From positions 104,412,117 through 104,476,116 of the forward strand of contig JBOZIK010000001.1 in the NCBI GenBank assembly GCA_051453625.1: a stretch of DNA of 64,000 nucleotides, read 5' to 3'. The stretch comes from Welwitschia mirabilis. Its lineage: Eukaryota > Gnetophyta > Gnetopsida > Welwitschiales. The notes beneath the pieces were generated by a model. That model was not told the DNA's origin. It saw nothing but the letters and a program-made list of their open reading frames with translations, and made no database searches. Made by a program: the position numbers and the translations under genes. Shown piece after piece: positions 12,482 to 24,909 of the stretch (position 1 is its first letter; every line of letters begins with the position of its first letter).

Positions 12482-15200
12482 TCATTTATCATTCTTGGTT
12501 TTAGGTAAGAGTGCACATACTTATTCACGTGAAGTATCTGCAATATACTTTCTTAGCATACTTACATAGGAAACATCATGCATGTGCAATAATTGAGGAG
12601 GTAGAGTAAGCTTGTATGTAACAAGTTTAACTTTTTTAATATTTCAAATGATCTAATGAATTAAGAAGTTAATTTTAATCTCTTAACTCCTCTTATTATT
12701 GATTCCATTGGTGATACTTTAAGAAATATATGATTACCTATTTTGAATTCAAGATCTCTTCTTCAAGGGTCTGCATATATCTATTAGCTATCTGCTTTCT
12801 TCTTTAAGTCTATCCTTAACGATCCTTATTTTACTTTTTATTTATTCTAACATTTTGGATTCTATAATCAATATTTCTTTAAATTCTATCCATGAAGTGG
12901 ATGCTCTATGTTTTCTACCATATAGGGCTTTAAATGGATCCCTTTGGATTGAACTTTAATAATTATCAGTATATTTAAATTCTACTAATGATAGGTACTT
13001 TTTTCAACTCTTAGGATTATATAAATACATGCCTTGAGAAGAACTTCTAAAAATTAATTAACTTTTTTGCTTAATTATCTATTTAAAGATAAAATGTAGT
13101 TCTCATATTTAACTTAATTCCTAAAACCATTTGTAATTATTGTGAAAACTTAGAAGTAAACTTTGAATCTTTATTAAAGATGATTATTAAAGGCACACCA
13201 TGTAACCATAGAAAATTTTGAATATATACTTTAGCTATACCCTTAACATCATAAGCAAATTTTACAGGAATGAAATATATTTACTTAATTTCTCTATCAA
13301 TTGTTGCTATGATAGAGTCATTACCTCTTTAAGTTTTTCAAAGTCTTGTAATAAAGTCTATGCAAATCATGTCCCATTCATATTTTGAAATATCATGAGG
13401 ATAAAGTAATCCTACTAGATTTCTATGTCTTGCTTTAACTTGTTAATAATTAAAACACTTTAACACAAATTATACAATATCTTTTTTCATCCTTGAAAAC
13501 TAAAATTTTGATTTCATGTTTTAATACATTTTAGTTCCTCCAAGATGATTTGGTACAAGTGGATTATAAAATTCAAATGTTAGCTTATGTCTAATTTTAT
13601 CAACATTAGGAACCAAAAGTATTCCCTTGAATGTGATAATACCATATTAATTAATACTAAAATTCTTTGAATCTATTAATTTTTCTAGCTGGCTCTTTAA
13701 TTTTTAACAATTCTCATCCTTTTTTTATCCCTTTAAAATAATGATAAAAATTTAGATTTGAATTTCTATAATTATTTTGAGATAACTTTATCTACTAAGA
13801 GCATTTGCAACTTTATTTTCCTTACTTTTATTGTATAAAAATTCTAACTCAAAATTACATATAAGTTTCATCCATTTTCATTGCCTAAAGTTTAAGTTTG
13901 ATTGAGTAAAAATGTATTTAAGACTTTTATGATCAGTTCAAACTTAAAAATTTAATCATATAGATAATGCTTTCAAAATTTTAAATAACAAATTACTATA
14001 TCTAATTCAAAATAATGAATACGATAATTTCTTGATAAATTTTAAGTTGTCTTAATCCATAAGCTATTATTCTTTTATGTTATTCAAGAACTACTCCAAG
14101 ATCTTCTCCAGGTGCCTTGATATAAATTAAAAAGGTATTTGAATCATTTGACATTACTAAGACTGGAGTACTAGTTAATCATTTTTTAACATGACCAAAT
14201 GATTACTACCTTTTTTTGGTCCATTGGAAATCTTTATTTTTCTTTAAATGGATTGTTAATGAAGAAGCTATCTTAAAGAAGTTGAAGATGAATTGATGAT
14301 AGTACCTAGCAAGACCAAGAACTTCTAACCATAGTAATACTTGTAGGTGTTGATCATTCAATTATTATTTTAATTTTATCTTAATCCATTGATATACCTT
14401 ATTCAGATATGACATGATCTAGAAATTAAATGGACTCCTTTCAAAAAGAGAACTTTTCTATATTAGCATATAATTAGTGAATTTGTAAAGTTTCTAATAC
14501 CATTTTCAAGTGTTTTTCATGCTCTTAATAAGTCTTGAAATAAATGATACTATCATCAATAAATACTATTACATAAAAATCAAGATGTGATTGAAAGATG
14601 TAATTCACAAGACTCATAAATATTGTAAGGGCATTAGTTAAACCAAAAGGCATAATAATGAATTCATAATTCTGATAGCGTGTTTTAAATGTTATTTTGT
14701 AAATATATCCTTCCTTAATTCAAACTTGATTATATTTAAATTTTAAATTAACTTTTGAGAATACCTTAGCTTTCTTGAACTAATCAAAAAGCTCATTTAT
14801 TCTTAGTGGTAAATACTTGTTCTTGATGATAACCTTATTTAGATGTCTATAATTAATGCATAAACTTAGTATTTCATCCTTCTTCTCTACAAATAATACA
14901 GATGATCCCCATGATGATACACTAGGATGAACAAATCCTTTTTATAAGAGTTCTTCAAGTTGAATTTTTAATTCTTTCATTTCTAATGGAGACATTCTAT
15001 ATGGTGCCTTAGAAGTTGATTGAGTTTTTAGAATCAATTCAATGGAAAACCCTACCTTCTAAAGTGGTGAAATTTTTGATAATTCTGTTATAAATACATT
15101 AATATATTCTTATACTATTAATGTATTATTTATTATAGTTCTCCTTCCTTCAAGTTAATTGGTTTTAGGTATAACATATAAACTAATAAACCCCTCTTAA
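12482..15200 (-). pseudogene. Ty3/gypsy chromovirus-type pol (PR end, RT, RNase H, integrase)
   Basis: This is the best-preserved gypsy polyprotein in the window, read leftward. The RT region has [36 protein letters not shown] (about 14950-14880) and MPFGLTNA. The catalytic VFIDDSIIY lies at about 14566-14540. RNase H shows TPVLVMSNDSNTFLIYIKAP and KRIIAYGLRQLK (about 14175-14030). Integrase shows the HHCC finger text HLGGTKMY..MKKDIV.FVLKCFNY (about 13545-13440), then ATIDREIK-IYFIPVKFAYD and LHGVPLIIFNKDSKFTSKF. The C-terminal VSYVSMLRKYIADTS lies at about 12580-12535. Many stops and frameshifts mean it is non-functional. Protease and gag are missing on the right, where LTR-like DNA begins near 15217. 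The VSMLRKY signature points to the Del/Tekay-like chromoviruses; no chromodomain is visible. Confidence 0.9.
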
Positions 15201-15216
15201 TTTATCTTTTTGTATG

Positions 15217-16660
15217 TGTCATAACTCAATTTTTGGATTGGACTAAAAAGTATAATTTATTTTTTAAAATTAACTTTATTACATTATAACCTATTAATTT
15301 ACATGATAAAATCAACTATTGTAGTAGAATGATTAGGTTATGACTTAGAGACTTACCTCTCAGTTATCCATAGGATTCATATCAAATGAACTATCTGATG
15401 ATTTTTCACCTAACTAATATCACAATCAATCTTAAGGTTAAATATAAATCTTGATTTGAAGCACATAAAAGAAGTGCATAGGTTGCAGTCGAGTGGTTGG
15501 CTACCCCAACAGCTAACCAATCATGCCTACATAATCCTCTTTTAAAGGAGTTCAAACTGCATATAATTCTATCTTGGACCTCATTCTAATCTCTACCAAT
15601 ATGCATGAGTATGAGATAGATCAAAGTTATCTATAGCAGTGGCATGTAGCAATCCTAGGCATCAAAGAATGCAAGGAATAATTCAAGAACTCAATATTTA
15701 AACCAACCACAATAGATATTACACATGAATAAATGTACACAAGTATAGTAGTTATATGTAAAAGTATATGAGACAACCAGTTAAGAACTCTAGACATTAT
15801 AACATCCAATTCTATTAAGGAATTATGATGCATGAATGATGACAATACACATGTATATTAATATAAATCAAATATATGAGTTAAGCCCTTATTACTTGGC
15901 TAAAATATCTATTAGTAATCCTCCATCACTAAGCACAAAAAACACCTCATATTTTGCTATGATATTTTGGTGAGAGCCAATGGGAGGGAATATATCATAA
16001 TAGAATGTTATTATAATAAACTCATGTAGAAATATGATTAACACACACACATGTATATACATGCATACACATACTCCATTTCGACAGGGTACCTCATAGC
16101 TACTCTTTTTATAACATAACATAATGAATCTATGAATATATAAAAATAAAAGTTTAAAATGTCAAAACAAATAGTCTGTATACCACTGATTAAGTCATTA
16201 ATTTCATTAGACTTTGCACTATAGAAATTTAAATTTTAGACAGTAAATTGAATATTAAGATAACAATTAACTACTTGAAATATTTAACTTATATGCATGA
16301 ATGTGTAAGAAATTATATTTAGAAATACATGCTTAGAAAGTGTTAAGAATACTAGAAGAAACCATGATCATTGGAGACTGTGCCAAAGCCTGCAACATTG
16401 TATAACTATACTATGCATATTATAACTCCATTAAACCATACTAAAAGTAATATGATTGTTAGTAAATACATCCAACGACATCTAACATTCCTATAAATTA
16501 ATTACTAAGTAACTGAGAGTGAGAAAGCATTCTATTAAAGAGTATGTACTATTACATTAAGCTAAATTAATACTCTTACAAATACTGCATGATGTTATTT
16601 ACTCAAAGAAGAACAAAGATGAGGATAAATTCTAAATCATTTTGCAATTAAATATGTCTA
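15217..16660 (-). repeat. LTR-like sequence, distant relative of the 3.1-kb gypsy LTR
   Basis: A possible edge TGTGTCATAACTC at 15215-15220 is where the pol homology ends. At 15893-15990 the text 'ttacttggctaaaatatc.attagtaa', then 'accaagca'-like text, then 'ttttggtgagagccaatgggaggga' matches LTR copies A (near 11690-11790) and B (near 40370-40470) in the same orientation. The rest does not align by eye. It is probably an LTR of a related gypsy family that truncated the pol on its left. The right edge is unknown. Confidence 0.42.
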
Positions 16661-16689
16661 CCCCTTTATATAATATATCTAATACCATG

Positions 16690-16890
16690 CATATGAGATA
16701 ACATAATATAAAGTAACATAATATTTGTGTAGTATAATATATTATAATATAGTATATAATATAATATATATGCATTATAATACAATGTATATGCAATATA
16801 ATATAATATTATATAATACAACATAATTTAATATAATATATAATATTATGTAATATAATAATATAATACATATATGTAATATAACATTAT
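16690..16890. repeat. AT-rich simple repeat (ATAATATA-type)
   Basis: About 200 bp of degenerate units such as ataatata, tataatat and atatgcaatata, with occasional catatatg steps. It is a typical plant AT microsatellite and can be a fragile or misassembled spot. Confidence 0.85.
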
Positions 16891-16994
16891 ACATAAAACA
16901 AAACTCACAATCACAAGGTGATGTGTTGGTCTACCGTTTGACATCCTCTCAAAAATTATCTTAAATAAAGATAGTAAATTAATAACAAATTAAA

Positions 16995-17075
16995 ATAATA
17001 AAAGTATTAATATATCATTTTATAATTTATAAATTTATTATTTTTTAACACAACAAATAAGGTTTTTTTAAAGAG
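16995..17075 (+). repeat. Direct repeat, left copy (partner 19945-20025)
   Basis: The first 36 bases (16995-17030) are identical to 19945-19980. Similarity continues, with an indel, for a further ~45 bases ('attttttaa..' then 'caaataag'). The partner starts exactly at the end of an N gap. The repeat therefore either flanks the CpG-rich island at 17.8-19.1 kb or reflects an overlapping contig end. Confidence 0.8.
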
Positions 17076-17790
17076 TGTAATTACTAACCTTAAATATCCA
17101 AAGGCACCTATGAGGTTATTTAATTACCTCTTTGGCGATAATTCTAAAAGGACAACTTAAGAACATATAATTACCTTCAAATAAGCAGAAATAGGGGTGC
17201 ACATATGTGGGGTGCACATATGTACCAAACATTGTTGTATAGAAGAAACACCCTTTCAAAGACATAAGTGATTTCATAATCTTTATTTTTCTTACCTACT
17301 AAAATTTACAGTTTTTCTTACCTACTAAAATTTATAGTTGTATTTTATGTTAAATTCTCTAGCCAATTTTGATTGATGAATCATTTAACTTATATTACTT
17401 AGCTTATTTCAGAGATGGCCTTATGGATATATTTTACTAATCCACTACAGAATACAATTGCCAAAGCTAGGTCACCATATTATGGGAAGTAAAATCAGGG
17501 AAAAAATAACTAGTAAAAAGAGGTTTTATCGAAAGGTTTAACAAAGTATTTTTTAAATGAATATTCTCAAGATACACATAACACCAACTCAAAGCCCACA
17601 CTCTCAACACATCCTCCCTTCTATAAACTTACATTATGATTAAATCCCTAACCTTCCATTGAACTTTAACACCCTAGCTTTAACATGTACATTATACTAA
17701 CCTTATAACTTTATGAAGCCAAAAACTTATAAAGGTAATTAATCATAACAAGGAAATAAAGGGAGAAAATAGATGATTCTAGCCCTACTT
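17076..17790. other. Intergenic DNA with a small tandem duplication
   Basis: The unit ggggtgcacatatgt is repeated in tandem at about 17194-17224. A second short duplication, 'tttttcttacctactaaaattta', occurs at about 17287 and 17312. Nothing else is supported. Confidence 0.5.
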
Positions 17791-18141
17791 TCATTTAAAA
17801 AAAATAGTGTATTGCCCAGAAAAAGCATACCTACAGCACCTTCCGTAACTTACCAGAACTCTCGCTCGATTTCGACGTGGGAAACCTTCATAGTGCAACC
17901 ATTTGTGCTTGAAGCATTTAGCGTAGCGGCTTGAAGGATTCAGCGTAGCGACGAAACACCACAGTTTCTGAAAGCATCCACGATTTTTTAGGCCTTTGCA
18001 ATGGATGCGCTTCGTCTCCATAACAGAGAGAATGCCTTTCCTGTCAGAATCCGGGGCTGAATCTGGTTCTTGAAAATTACCATTTCTTTGCTTTCTCTGT
18101 GTTCTCGCAAATGCCTTAGAGGTAAATAAGTGTGGATTTGG
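17791..18141 (-). CDS. Hypothetical open frame in the CpG-rich island
   Basis: On the minus strand, frame 18141-17791 is open without an early start. The first ATG is at 18021 (METKRIHCKGLKNRGCF), giving 76 codons. Upstream in-frame text includes RTQRKQRNGNFQEPDSAP. The C-terminal part is basic and aromatic (RRNRARVLVSYGRCCRY). I find no motif or family match. It could be an exon, a 5' leader ORF or a chance open frame in GC-richer DNA. Its end falls exactly where composition returns to AT-rich. Confidence 0.2.
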   Translation of the reverse strand, partial: PNPHLFTSKAFARTQRKQRNGNFQEPDSAPDSDRKGILSVMETKRIHCKGLKNRGCFQKLWCFVATLNPSSRYAKCFKHKWLHYEGFPRRNRARVLVSYGRCCRYAFSGQYTIFFK

Positions 18142-19110
18142 TTGTCATCTGAACCTCGTTTGCGCTGCTCCTTTCTTTGGGGATTCGATTTTTGCTACGC
18201 ATGATGAAATGAGTTTAAAAGTAGAGGAACCTCTCCTGCAATTTTGTTGGCCCTAACAACATGGGCTCGCAGAGAAAAAGAGGCGCGAAAACCTGGCGAA
18301 TGCATCCATATTTCATGTTGCTTTGGGAGCTGATTATTTCTTGGAGCAGCCGTGTGATTTATGAAAGCATATATGCAGAAAACGTGTTAAGGATTTGTAA
18401 GTTGAAGAGATGATGAAATGGCTTCCATGATTCTTAATAGTTGCCAGAAGACGTATTGGCAATAGACTTAAACGCTAAAATAAGGGATCGATCTGGATTA
18501 GAGTTGCAGTTTTTTTGCCAGCGGCCAGGGGAGGAAGACAGAAGTTACCAGAGGCGCCGTTAGACTTGGAAATGATCATGGAAAGGCCTCCATCAGAAAG
18601 CAGAGGATCGGATGGCCCTCCAACATGAACCAGATCGTTGTTGCCTGTTTTATTGGCGAAAGTTCTTCACTCAGATATCTCATCAATTGAATGCGCTTTC
18701 AACACCACTCTGCATTCTGAACAAACTATGCCCTCACCAAGTAATCGAATCCCACTTCTGTCTGGTTCTTGCAATCCCACACATCGCTTCCACAATTGTT
18801 CACTCTGGTTACTTTACTACTAAACAAATGTTCTTCTGCTGTCTGCCCTTATGCGAAGCTTCAAAAGAAACTGTTAAAATCCAAAGGAGAGATCAGACAT
18901 GGAATAAGGCAAGGGCAAGGCACTAGGGCTCTCTACTCCACTGCAAAATTCCCAAATGAAACTCTCTCTCCAGCTCAAATCTGGCACATATAGGAAAGGT
19001 GGAGACTTGATTTTGCAGATCGTAGATGTGAACACAACCTAAAACCCCTTTGCCTCTCTGCATCAGCACACACCCCAATGGGAGGAACAGCACACACTCT
19101 AATGCATTTG
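17791..19110. other. GC- and CpG-rich gene-like island, identity unknown
   Basis: Composition changes abruptly at about 17800 to balanced base use with many CpGs (tcgctcgatttcgacg, agcgtagcggc, gcgtagcgacg, ggcgccg, ggcgcgaaaacctggcg) and fades after about 19100. No transposon domain is visible on either strand. Longer frames are a minus-strand frame ending at 17791 and a 104-codon plus-strand frame at 18612-18926 rich in Cys and His. I recognise neither. A captured or decayed host gene, a 5' UTR or first-exon region, or a non-coding transcript would fit. It is the only stretch of the window that looks like low-copy, unmethylated DNA. Confidence 0.55.
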
Positions 19111-19844
19111 GGTGTTATATACCTGAACTAGTCCTACTTTTCTTACATTTAATTTTTGGTATTTCTTTTATTTTTTATACTCTTTAGTGGTTGGTACTAG
19201 TGATTTTCTAGTGATACCTAAATTGATCCTAATTTTTATTTCTTTCATGTTTTCATTAAACTTGTTTAGCTTTAGTGTGAAATATCAGTGTTATATTAAT
19301 TTTTTTGTATGTAAGGCTAACTAGTTTGTATAGGCTGTACTACTTGGTTTCTCTCAAACCAAGGCCAAAGCAATGAAAATGCAAAAATTTAAAGAAAATC
19401 GAAACCAACAAAGATTTAAAAATAAAAAAGAAAGGGAAAAAGGTTTTTTCCCTCTTTCTTTTTCTGCATTTTCATTAATGTTGATTTCATCTTTAGTTCT
19501 TTGTGTGCTTAGATTAGATTTTTTATTTCTATTTTATTTTTTAAGTTTTTGTTTTAGGGTTTTTCCATGATTTTATTTCATATCCTCACTATTGTTTCAT
19601 TTTATGTCACTAATTTCCTATTGTCCATTACGAAAACAGCTTTGTATGGCTTACAATGTGACTACCCTCTTGTTCAAGTCCTTTCTCTGAAGCCAGCACC
19701 ATCAACAGACCAAAGTGGCACCACTGGGTTTCTGCATATTTCACTGCCAACTTCTACTGAATACTTTCTCTTGCTTCTCTTGAGATTTTCTATAATCGAG
19801 CGCTTTCTAAACCCGTCTTGATCATTCATAAATTTTCTTTGTAA
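19111..19844. other. AT-rich flank of the gene-like island
   Basis: Plus-strand open frames at 19373-19570 and 19567-19821 are hydrophobic or low complexity with no family resemblance. Composition stays slightly less AT-rich near 19630-19760. It ends at a 100-N gap. Confidence 0.35.
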
Positions 19845-19944
19845 NNNNNNNNNNNNNNNNNNNNNNNNNNNNNNNNNNNNNNNNNNNNNNNNNNNNNNNN
19901 NNNNNNNNNNNNNNNNNNNNNNNNNNNNNNNNNNNNNNNNNNNN

Positions 19945-20025
19945 ATAATAAAAGTATTAATATATCATTTTATAATTTATATTTTTTAAAAAAAATAATA
20001 AATAAGCTTTATTTTAAAGTGAATG
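19945..20025 (+). repeat. Direct repeat, right copy (partner 16995-17075)
   Basis: It begins at the first base after the gap and is identical to the left copy for 36 bases, then similar for about 45 more. See the left copy for the two readings. Confidence 0.8.
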
Positions 20026-22540
20026 CTTATTAATATTTATGATGCAATGACAAAATGTTTGAACCCATTATATTTGCATATTTTTTATAAACTTAATAAA
20101 CTAATTTTTTTTATCTTAGTACTTTATTATAGTAAAATATCCTTTTAATTCATGTTATTTCTCTTTTAATTAATGTCATTTTGGATTGTGCAAACTCGAT
20201 GACACTATAATTATACATCATAATTTAACACCATCTATAGTGTAAGCAACCTGATTNNNNNNNNNNNNNNNNNNNNNNNNNNNNNNNNNNNNNNNNNNNN
20301 NNNNNNNNNNNNNNNNNNNNNNNNNNNNNNNNNNNNNNNNNNNNNNNNNNNNNNNNNNNNNNNNNNNNNNNNNNNNNNNNNNNNNNNNNNNNNNNNNNNN
20401 NNNNNNNNNNNNNNNNNNNNNNNNNNNNNNNNNNNNNNNNNNNNNNNNNNNNNNNNNNNNNNNNNNNNNNNNNNNNNTATATTCTAACACCAATTATCAT
20501 TCCCCTCTTGTGAACAAGAATTGTGTAAACCAAATGCAAATTTCCTTTCTAAGATTGTATTAAAGGTTATATTCTCTCATATTTTAGAGCTCCTAAATAT
20601 CAATGTATGTCTAATGGATTATTTCTTCTTTGACCTTCTGAATTTACTAGTGTGCTTTTGGAAAGAAATTTGGCAAAACTTTGCATACAATATATTTAAA
20701 AAATATGAGGCATTGTGAATCTTAATCTATAAAAGTTTAGTATACTAATGTAATAAATGACTTTGAATAGAACTATTTAAGTTATATTCAAGAAATCATT
20801 ATATAAAAATGTTTTTCATGTGATTTAGCAAATGAAATATTATGTAGTAAGAACTTCATGTTATCTGAATACAAAAACTTGTGAAACATTAACAATGTTA
20901 TGTAGTATAAAAGTGCTCTTCTTTCATGAGTGTTGTTACTTGAGAACTTTTCTTCAAAGGGTTTAATACCAATCAAAGCATGATTTTTTGATATATTTTT
21001 CAAATAATATAAGTTAACAATCGTTAATTCCTTGAAGAATGTGATGTGATTTATAAGTAACCTCGGATAAGCAGTAATAAAATAGAAATCCTTAGTATAA
21101 CACCATGTCTAACACATAAACATATTAGTATTTCTTCAAAAAATTTATGAGGTTAAAAATGTTGAAAAATCAACTAAACATTACAACCAATAATATTCAA
21201 TTCTAATGCTAACAATATGTATAAAACACTTAAAAAAAAAAGAACAAGCACTAAGTAAGAAAGCTAAAACGATGTAAAGAGGAATTCATGAAAGACAAAA
21301 ATGCCTACCTTCTTCCTTAAAAGACTTTAGGGAATCCCATTCAAAAATATGCCAAATATTGAAATCCTCAGTATAAATCCTCAATCCAAAAGACCTCATA
21401 ATAAGTAAAAGATTGAGAGAAGATGAAGAAATGACATCAATGACAAAATAAGTGCATCACCTGAACTTGAGTGACACAAAAAGGTATAGTACTTTATGTT
21501 TTATTCTGGATATATTCTTGTAGAATGGCCCAATCATTGAATGAGCTTATGATTGTGAAAGCAAGGCATCAAAGCACTACAACATGAATTTTTTTTATTG
21601 GATATGCCTAACCTTGCTACACGGTAAAAAACTTAATCACATGGGAGATGTAATGGGAGGATTTTATTTTAGTTTTTCTATTCATAAGCTTTTTTTCCTC
21701 ACGTTATTGAAAAGGGAGTCACTTCTTTCATATTTTTTAAAGCTTTTAAAATCAACAGTAATCTAACTTTGAGTCTTATAAATAACTGAGATAAGACAAA
21801 TTAGAGAGTCAAAGAATGTAAACAGAAATGAAATAAGATAAATCATAGTAACTAATAATCATAAATCACGAGAGAGCCACAAGAATTGGTGAAGATGTAG
21901 CTCCTCATGTGGAATCTCCGAATTGTACATAATTTTACTACTAAATTGAGCTTGCGAACTTAAAAATCTCTTCTATTTCTGAAAAATGAACAAAGAAAAC
22001 TTAGCATCATAGATAAGTATGATCTTAAATGTTGTTTTCAAAATGTTATTTTGATTTCTACTAAAGAAGATGTGTCTAAGAAGCGATAAGCATGTTAGGC
22101 TAATTCTAGATAAAGGAAGAGATAGCCTTTAAAGATAACATACATTTTATTCTTTCATGCCAAAACGAAGTGAATTCCATGAAAGAATTAGAAATCCCTT
22201 GTTCCCCCTCCTGTTAGCTGTACTTTTTAGCCTTTTTGTTTTTTATCAATTTTTTTTTTTTAATTTCTAGTCCTGTGGACTTTTTTCCTTAATCTTTCTC
22301 GATTTATAATCTTGTAAACTTCTTCCCTCAATCTTGGGCATCTATATAGTTCCAACAGAAATACAACATTCATAGAAATTTACTATTAAGAATGGAAATC
22401 CTCTCATGAATTTTTCAAGTGCCTTTGCAAAGTTGGAAATGCACATTGATTTCTATGGCATATACTTCAATGGGTGACATGGAAATCTAGAGTATTATGA
22501 TATGCTTTGCATTAATTAAATTATCCAATGCTGATTTGTA
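20026..22540. other. AT-rich DNA, no recognisable gene or element
   Basis: It contains a 221-N gap (20257-20477). The open frames at 20521, 20788 and 21584 are short and AT-driven. The minus-strand gypsy protease on the right loses recognisable homology near 22500, so this stretch either replaces or truncates the missing RT. A T10+ tract lies near 22250. Confidence 0.5.
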
Positions 22541-22778
22541 ATGACCTTAAAAGATTATTCTTTGACTATGATTCATCATTTCTACTTGGTACTTTTTACA
22601 ATTTATAAATCCTTTATTTTGTATTAACCAATTCATACCTAAAACAATGTAATATTTTTCTAAGTTAATGACAATTGGTTGTATCTGAAAATCACCCCTA
22701 CTTATGAATAGAATACAATTTTGGATCTGCTGATTAACCTTAGACATGGATCAATTTACTAGCTCTATGCATTCCTCA
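22541..22778 (-). pseudogene. Ty3/gypsy aspartic protease region (retropepsin-like)
   Basis: The minus-strand frame 22747-22547 reads SRGDFQIQPIVINLEKYYIV, then LGMNWLIQNKGFINCKKYQV. This matches the gypsy protease C-terminal half, LDL.VLD...YDVILGMDWL..H.A.IDC..K.V.F. The N-terminal half with the catalytic DTGA would lie right of the 10-N gap at 22779 and is not visible. RT is missing downstream (left). It belongs to the second gypsy copy, whose gag and leader follow on the right. Confidence 0.72.
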
Positions 22779-22788
22779 NNNNNNNNNN

Positions 22789-23939
22789 ACAACATAATTT
22801 TTCTCTTGTAATAATCCTAGGAGATACGAAGCAATGATCTTCTTCACAATTAAATAAAATAATTACTTCTTTATTATTAAGTAAATTCTTACCTTGCTCA
22901 AAATCATCTTATTGATTGAGAAATGCTTTTTGATCTTTAAGGATTTTTTAGTTGTTATATGGAAGGGTTTTTGTTTTCATTATGTAATGAACATTCTTTG
23001 CCTTTATAATTTTCCTTATACTAAAAGCATCTATCTCCATTATTATACTAGTTCTATTATTAATACTGACTAGGAATTTACTGAAACTTAGATCTCTAAG
23101 GTTGATTATTTGCATGGCTTTGGCTAGAAACATTTCAATTTCTTTTGAATGTAGCCTACTTAGGTTAATTAAAATTCCTATTTTTGCTATAACTACTACT
23201 GACGTTATTTTTGCTGAAGTGCCAATTCTTATACTAATAAGACATTTGAGATCAATTTTTCTTAAGGATATATCCCTATGGAGGAAATTTTCTTATTATT
23301 TTCTTATTGTCTCTGCCAGTTTTACTCTGCTATCTTTGCCTTTTCTATATCCTTGCTATATTCTTAAGTTGAAACATGAATACTTTAACAGCAATAAAAA
23401 GATGAATACTATCCATTAAGATATTTAGTTTACCTTCTTTATTTTGATGCATATGTGACACGTATCTCAATAACTTTACAAATTTGAACTTATGATATGC
23501 TGTTGTAACATAGGGGCTTATCTTAAATTATAGAATTTCATAACCTTTTGGTAAATATAGAACTTGTTAATATATCTCTCCTTAAAGATGTGCTCAAATT
23601 TCCTCTATAAAAGTTCTATATCTCCTAACTTGGTCATTTCTATTTTCTACCATAGGTTAGCTTCTCCTTATAACATATAAATAGTTAAAGAATCCTTTTC
23701 ATATTCATCGCATCCTAAGGTACCTACAACCTTTCAACATCACTTAGCCATGCGTTTTCTTCCTTAGATTAATTAATACCATTATTTATTTTTGGGTTTT
23801 TCAACTTGATTTACTATTTGTGATAAAAACTGTATGAAGGTACTCATTAATGCTTCTGGATTAAGATTGAATGGGGTTTGATTTTCATGAATAGTATGCT
23901 AACTCTCTTGTAAATTTTCTTAATGTTGATTAATTGGTG
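22789..23939 (-). pseudogene. Ty3/gypsy gag remnant, second copy
   Basis: It is collinear with the gag at 7741-8370. Both contain 'tctccttaaa.atgt.ctcaaatttcctc', 'gtaacttggtcattt'-like and 'caacatcacttagccatgc' in the same order. Conceptual minus-strand text around 23830-23560 corresponds to the retrotrans_gag core. Cys-containing text near 23370-23340 may be the remnant of the zinc knuckle. Several stops per 100 codons. The left part (22948-23133) has an open frame with KAMQIINLRDLSFSKF that I cannot place. Confidence 0.6.
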
Positions 23940-24904
23940 CAAACCTAACGATGATGATACATCTGAAAGAAGTATAAATTTTGATGAGATTACATTTGAA
24001 AATAGGATAGATATTATTAAATCTTCACTTAGAAATATGTTTATAATCTTAGGAAGAATATGGTTATCTTTATGAGGTGATTAGTCCTTATTTATAACTT
24101 AAAGTATATAATCAAGTCTATCCCCTTTCTTTATTTTTAATAAGAAAGGTTTGTAAGTTATGATTATGGGTTTTCACTTTAAGGTTATGTAGCCACGTAA
24201 TTTAGGATTCCAAGAGTATCTAATTATAAGGTATTATTTTATGTATTTATATTTTTTATAAAATGTTAAGCCCTTTAAGAAATCACATAATGTTATTGTC
24301 TTAAATTCTTATGATAATTGCAATTTTCCGAGTAATTATCACCTATAGCTATAAGATAGTAGAGTCTTTAATAACATAAATTAATTATTCTTCTTAGTTG
24401 ATTTAGGAATTTAGAATTACTATAAATATGATTAACATAATGATCACCTAGGTTTTGGGATTATACTTAACCTTATAAATACTTTGAAACTATCCCAAAT
24501 ATAATCAACTTCTAGGATTATTAAGGTACTAATATTATCATTAATGTAATCTTTATAATTATTGGAATTAACATAAATGTAATTTAATATATATTTAAGA
24601 AGTAGGAATATTATAAGTATACTCAAATTCATAACTATTAGAAGATATAATTAAATTCATGCTTATCTAGGAGTTAGAGTTATTTTAAAACCTCGCATTA
24701 TTAAAAATATAATTGATTTTACTCATAGTTTAAGATTATTAAAGATATAATTAAGTTTATGCCTATTAGGAATTAAGGCTATTATGATTACAATTAACTT
24801 CATGATTATTAAGGATAAATACTATTAATGATATAATTGGATTTATACGCTTATAAATTTATAAGTTCTTAATATAAGTATTATTTAATTTTTAATCCCA
24901 TTAT
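23940..24904 (-). other. Gypsy 5' leader, left part, interrupted by the copia insertion
   Basis: This matches 8371-9340 and breaks off at 24904, exactly where the copia target duplication starts. The missing right part of the leader resumes at 37852. Before the break it reads 'cttataaatttataagttctt' as in the uninterrupted copy. It has no coding function. Confidence 0.75.
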
Positions 24905-24909
24905 CATCA
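24905..24909. other. Target-site duplication CATCA (left)
   Basis: The five bases directly before the copia 5' LTR (TGTTGA...) equal 37847-37851 directly after the 3' LTR. This is the expected size for a copia integration and proves that the two outer LTRs belong to one insertion event. Confidence 0.8.

Noticed and set aside
23102-23419. 105-codon hydrophobic plus-strand open frame
   Set aside because: It is antisense to the gypsy gag-protease remnant of the minus strand.
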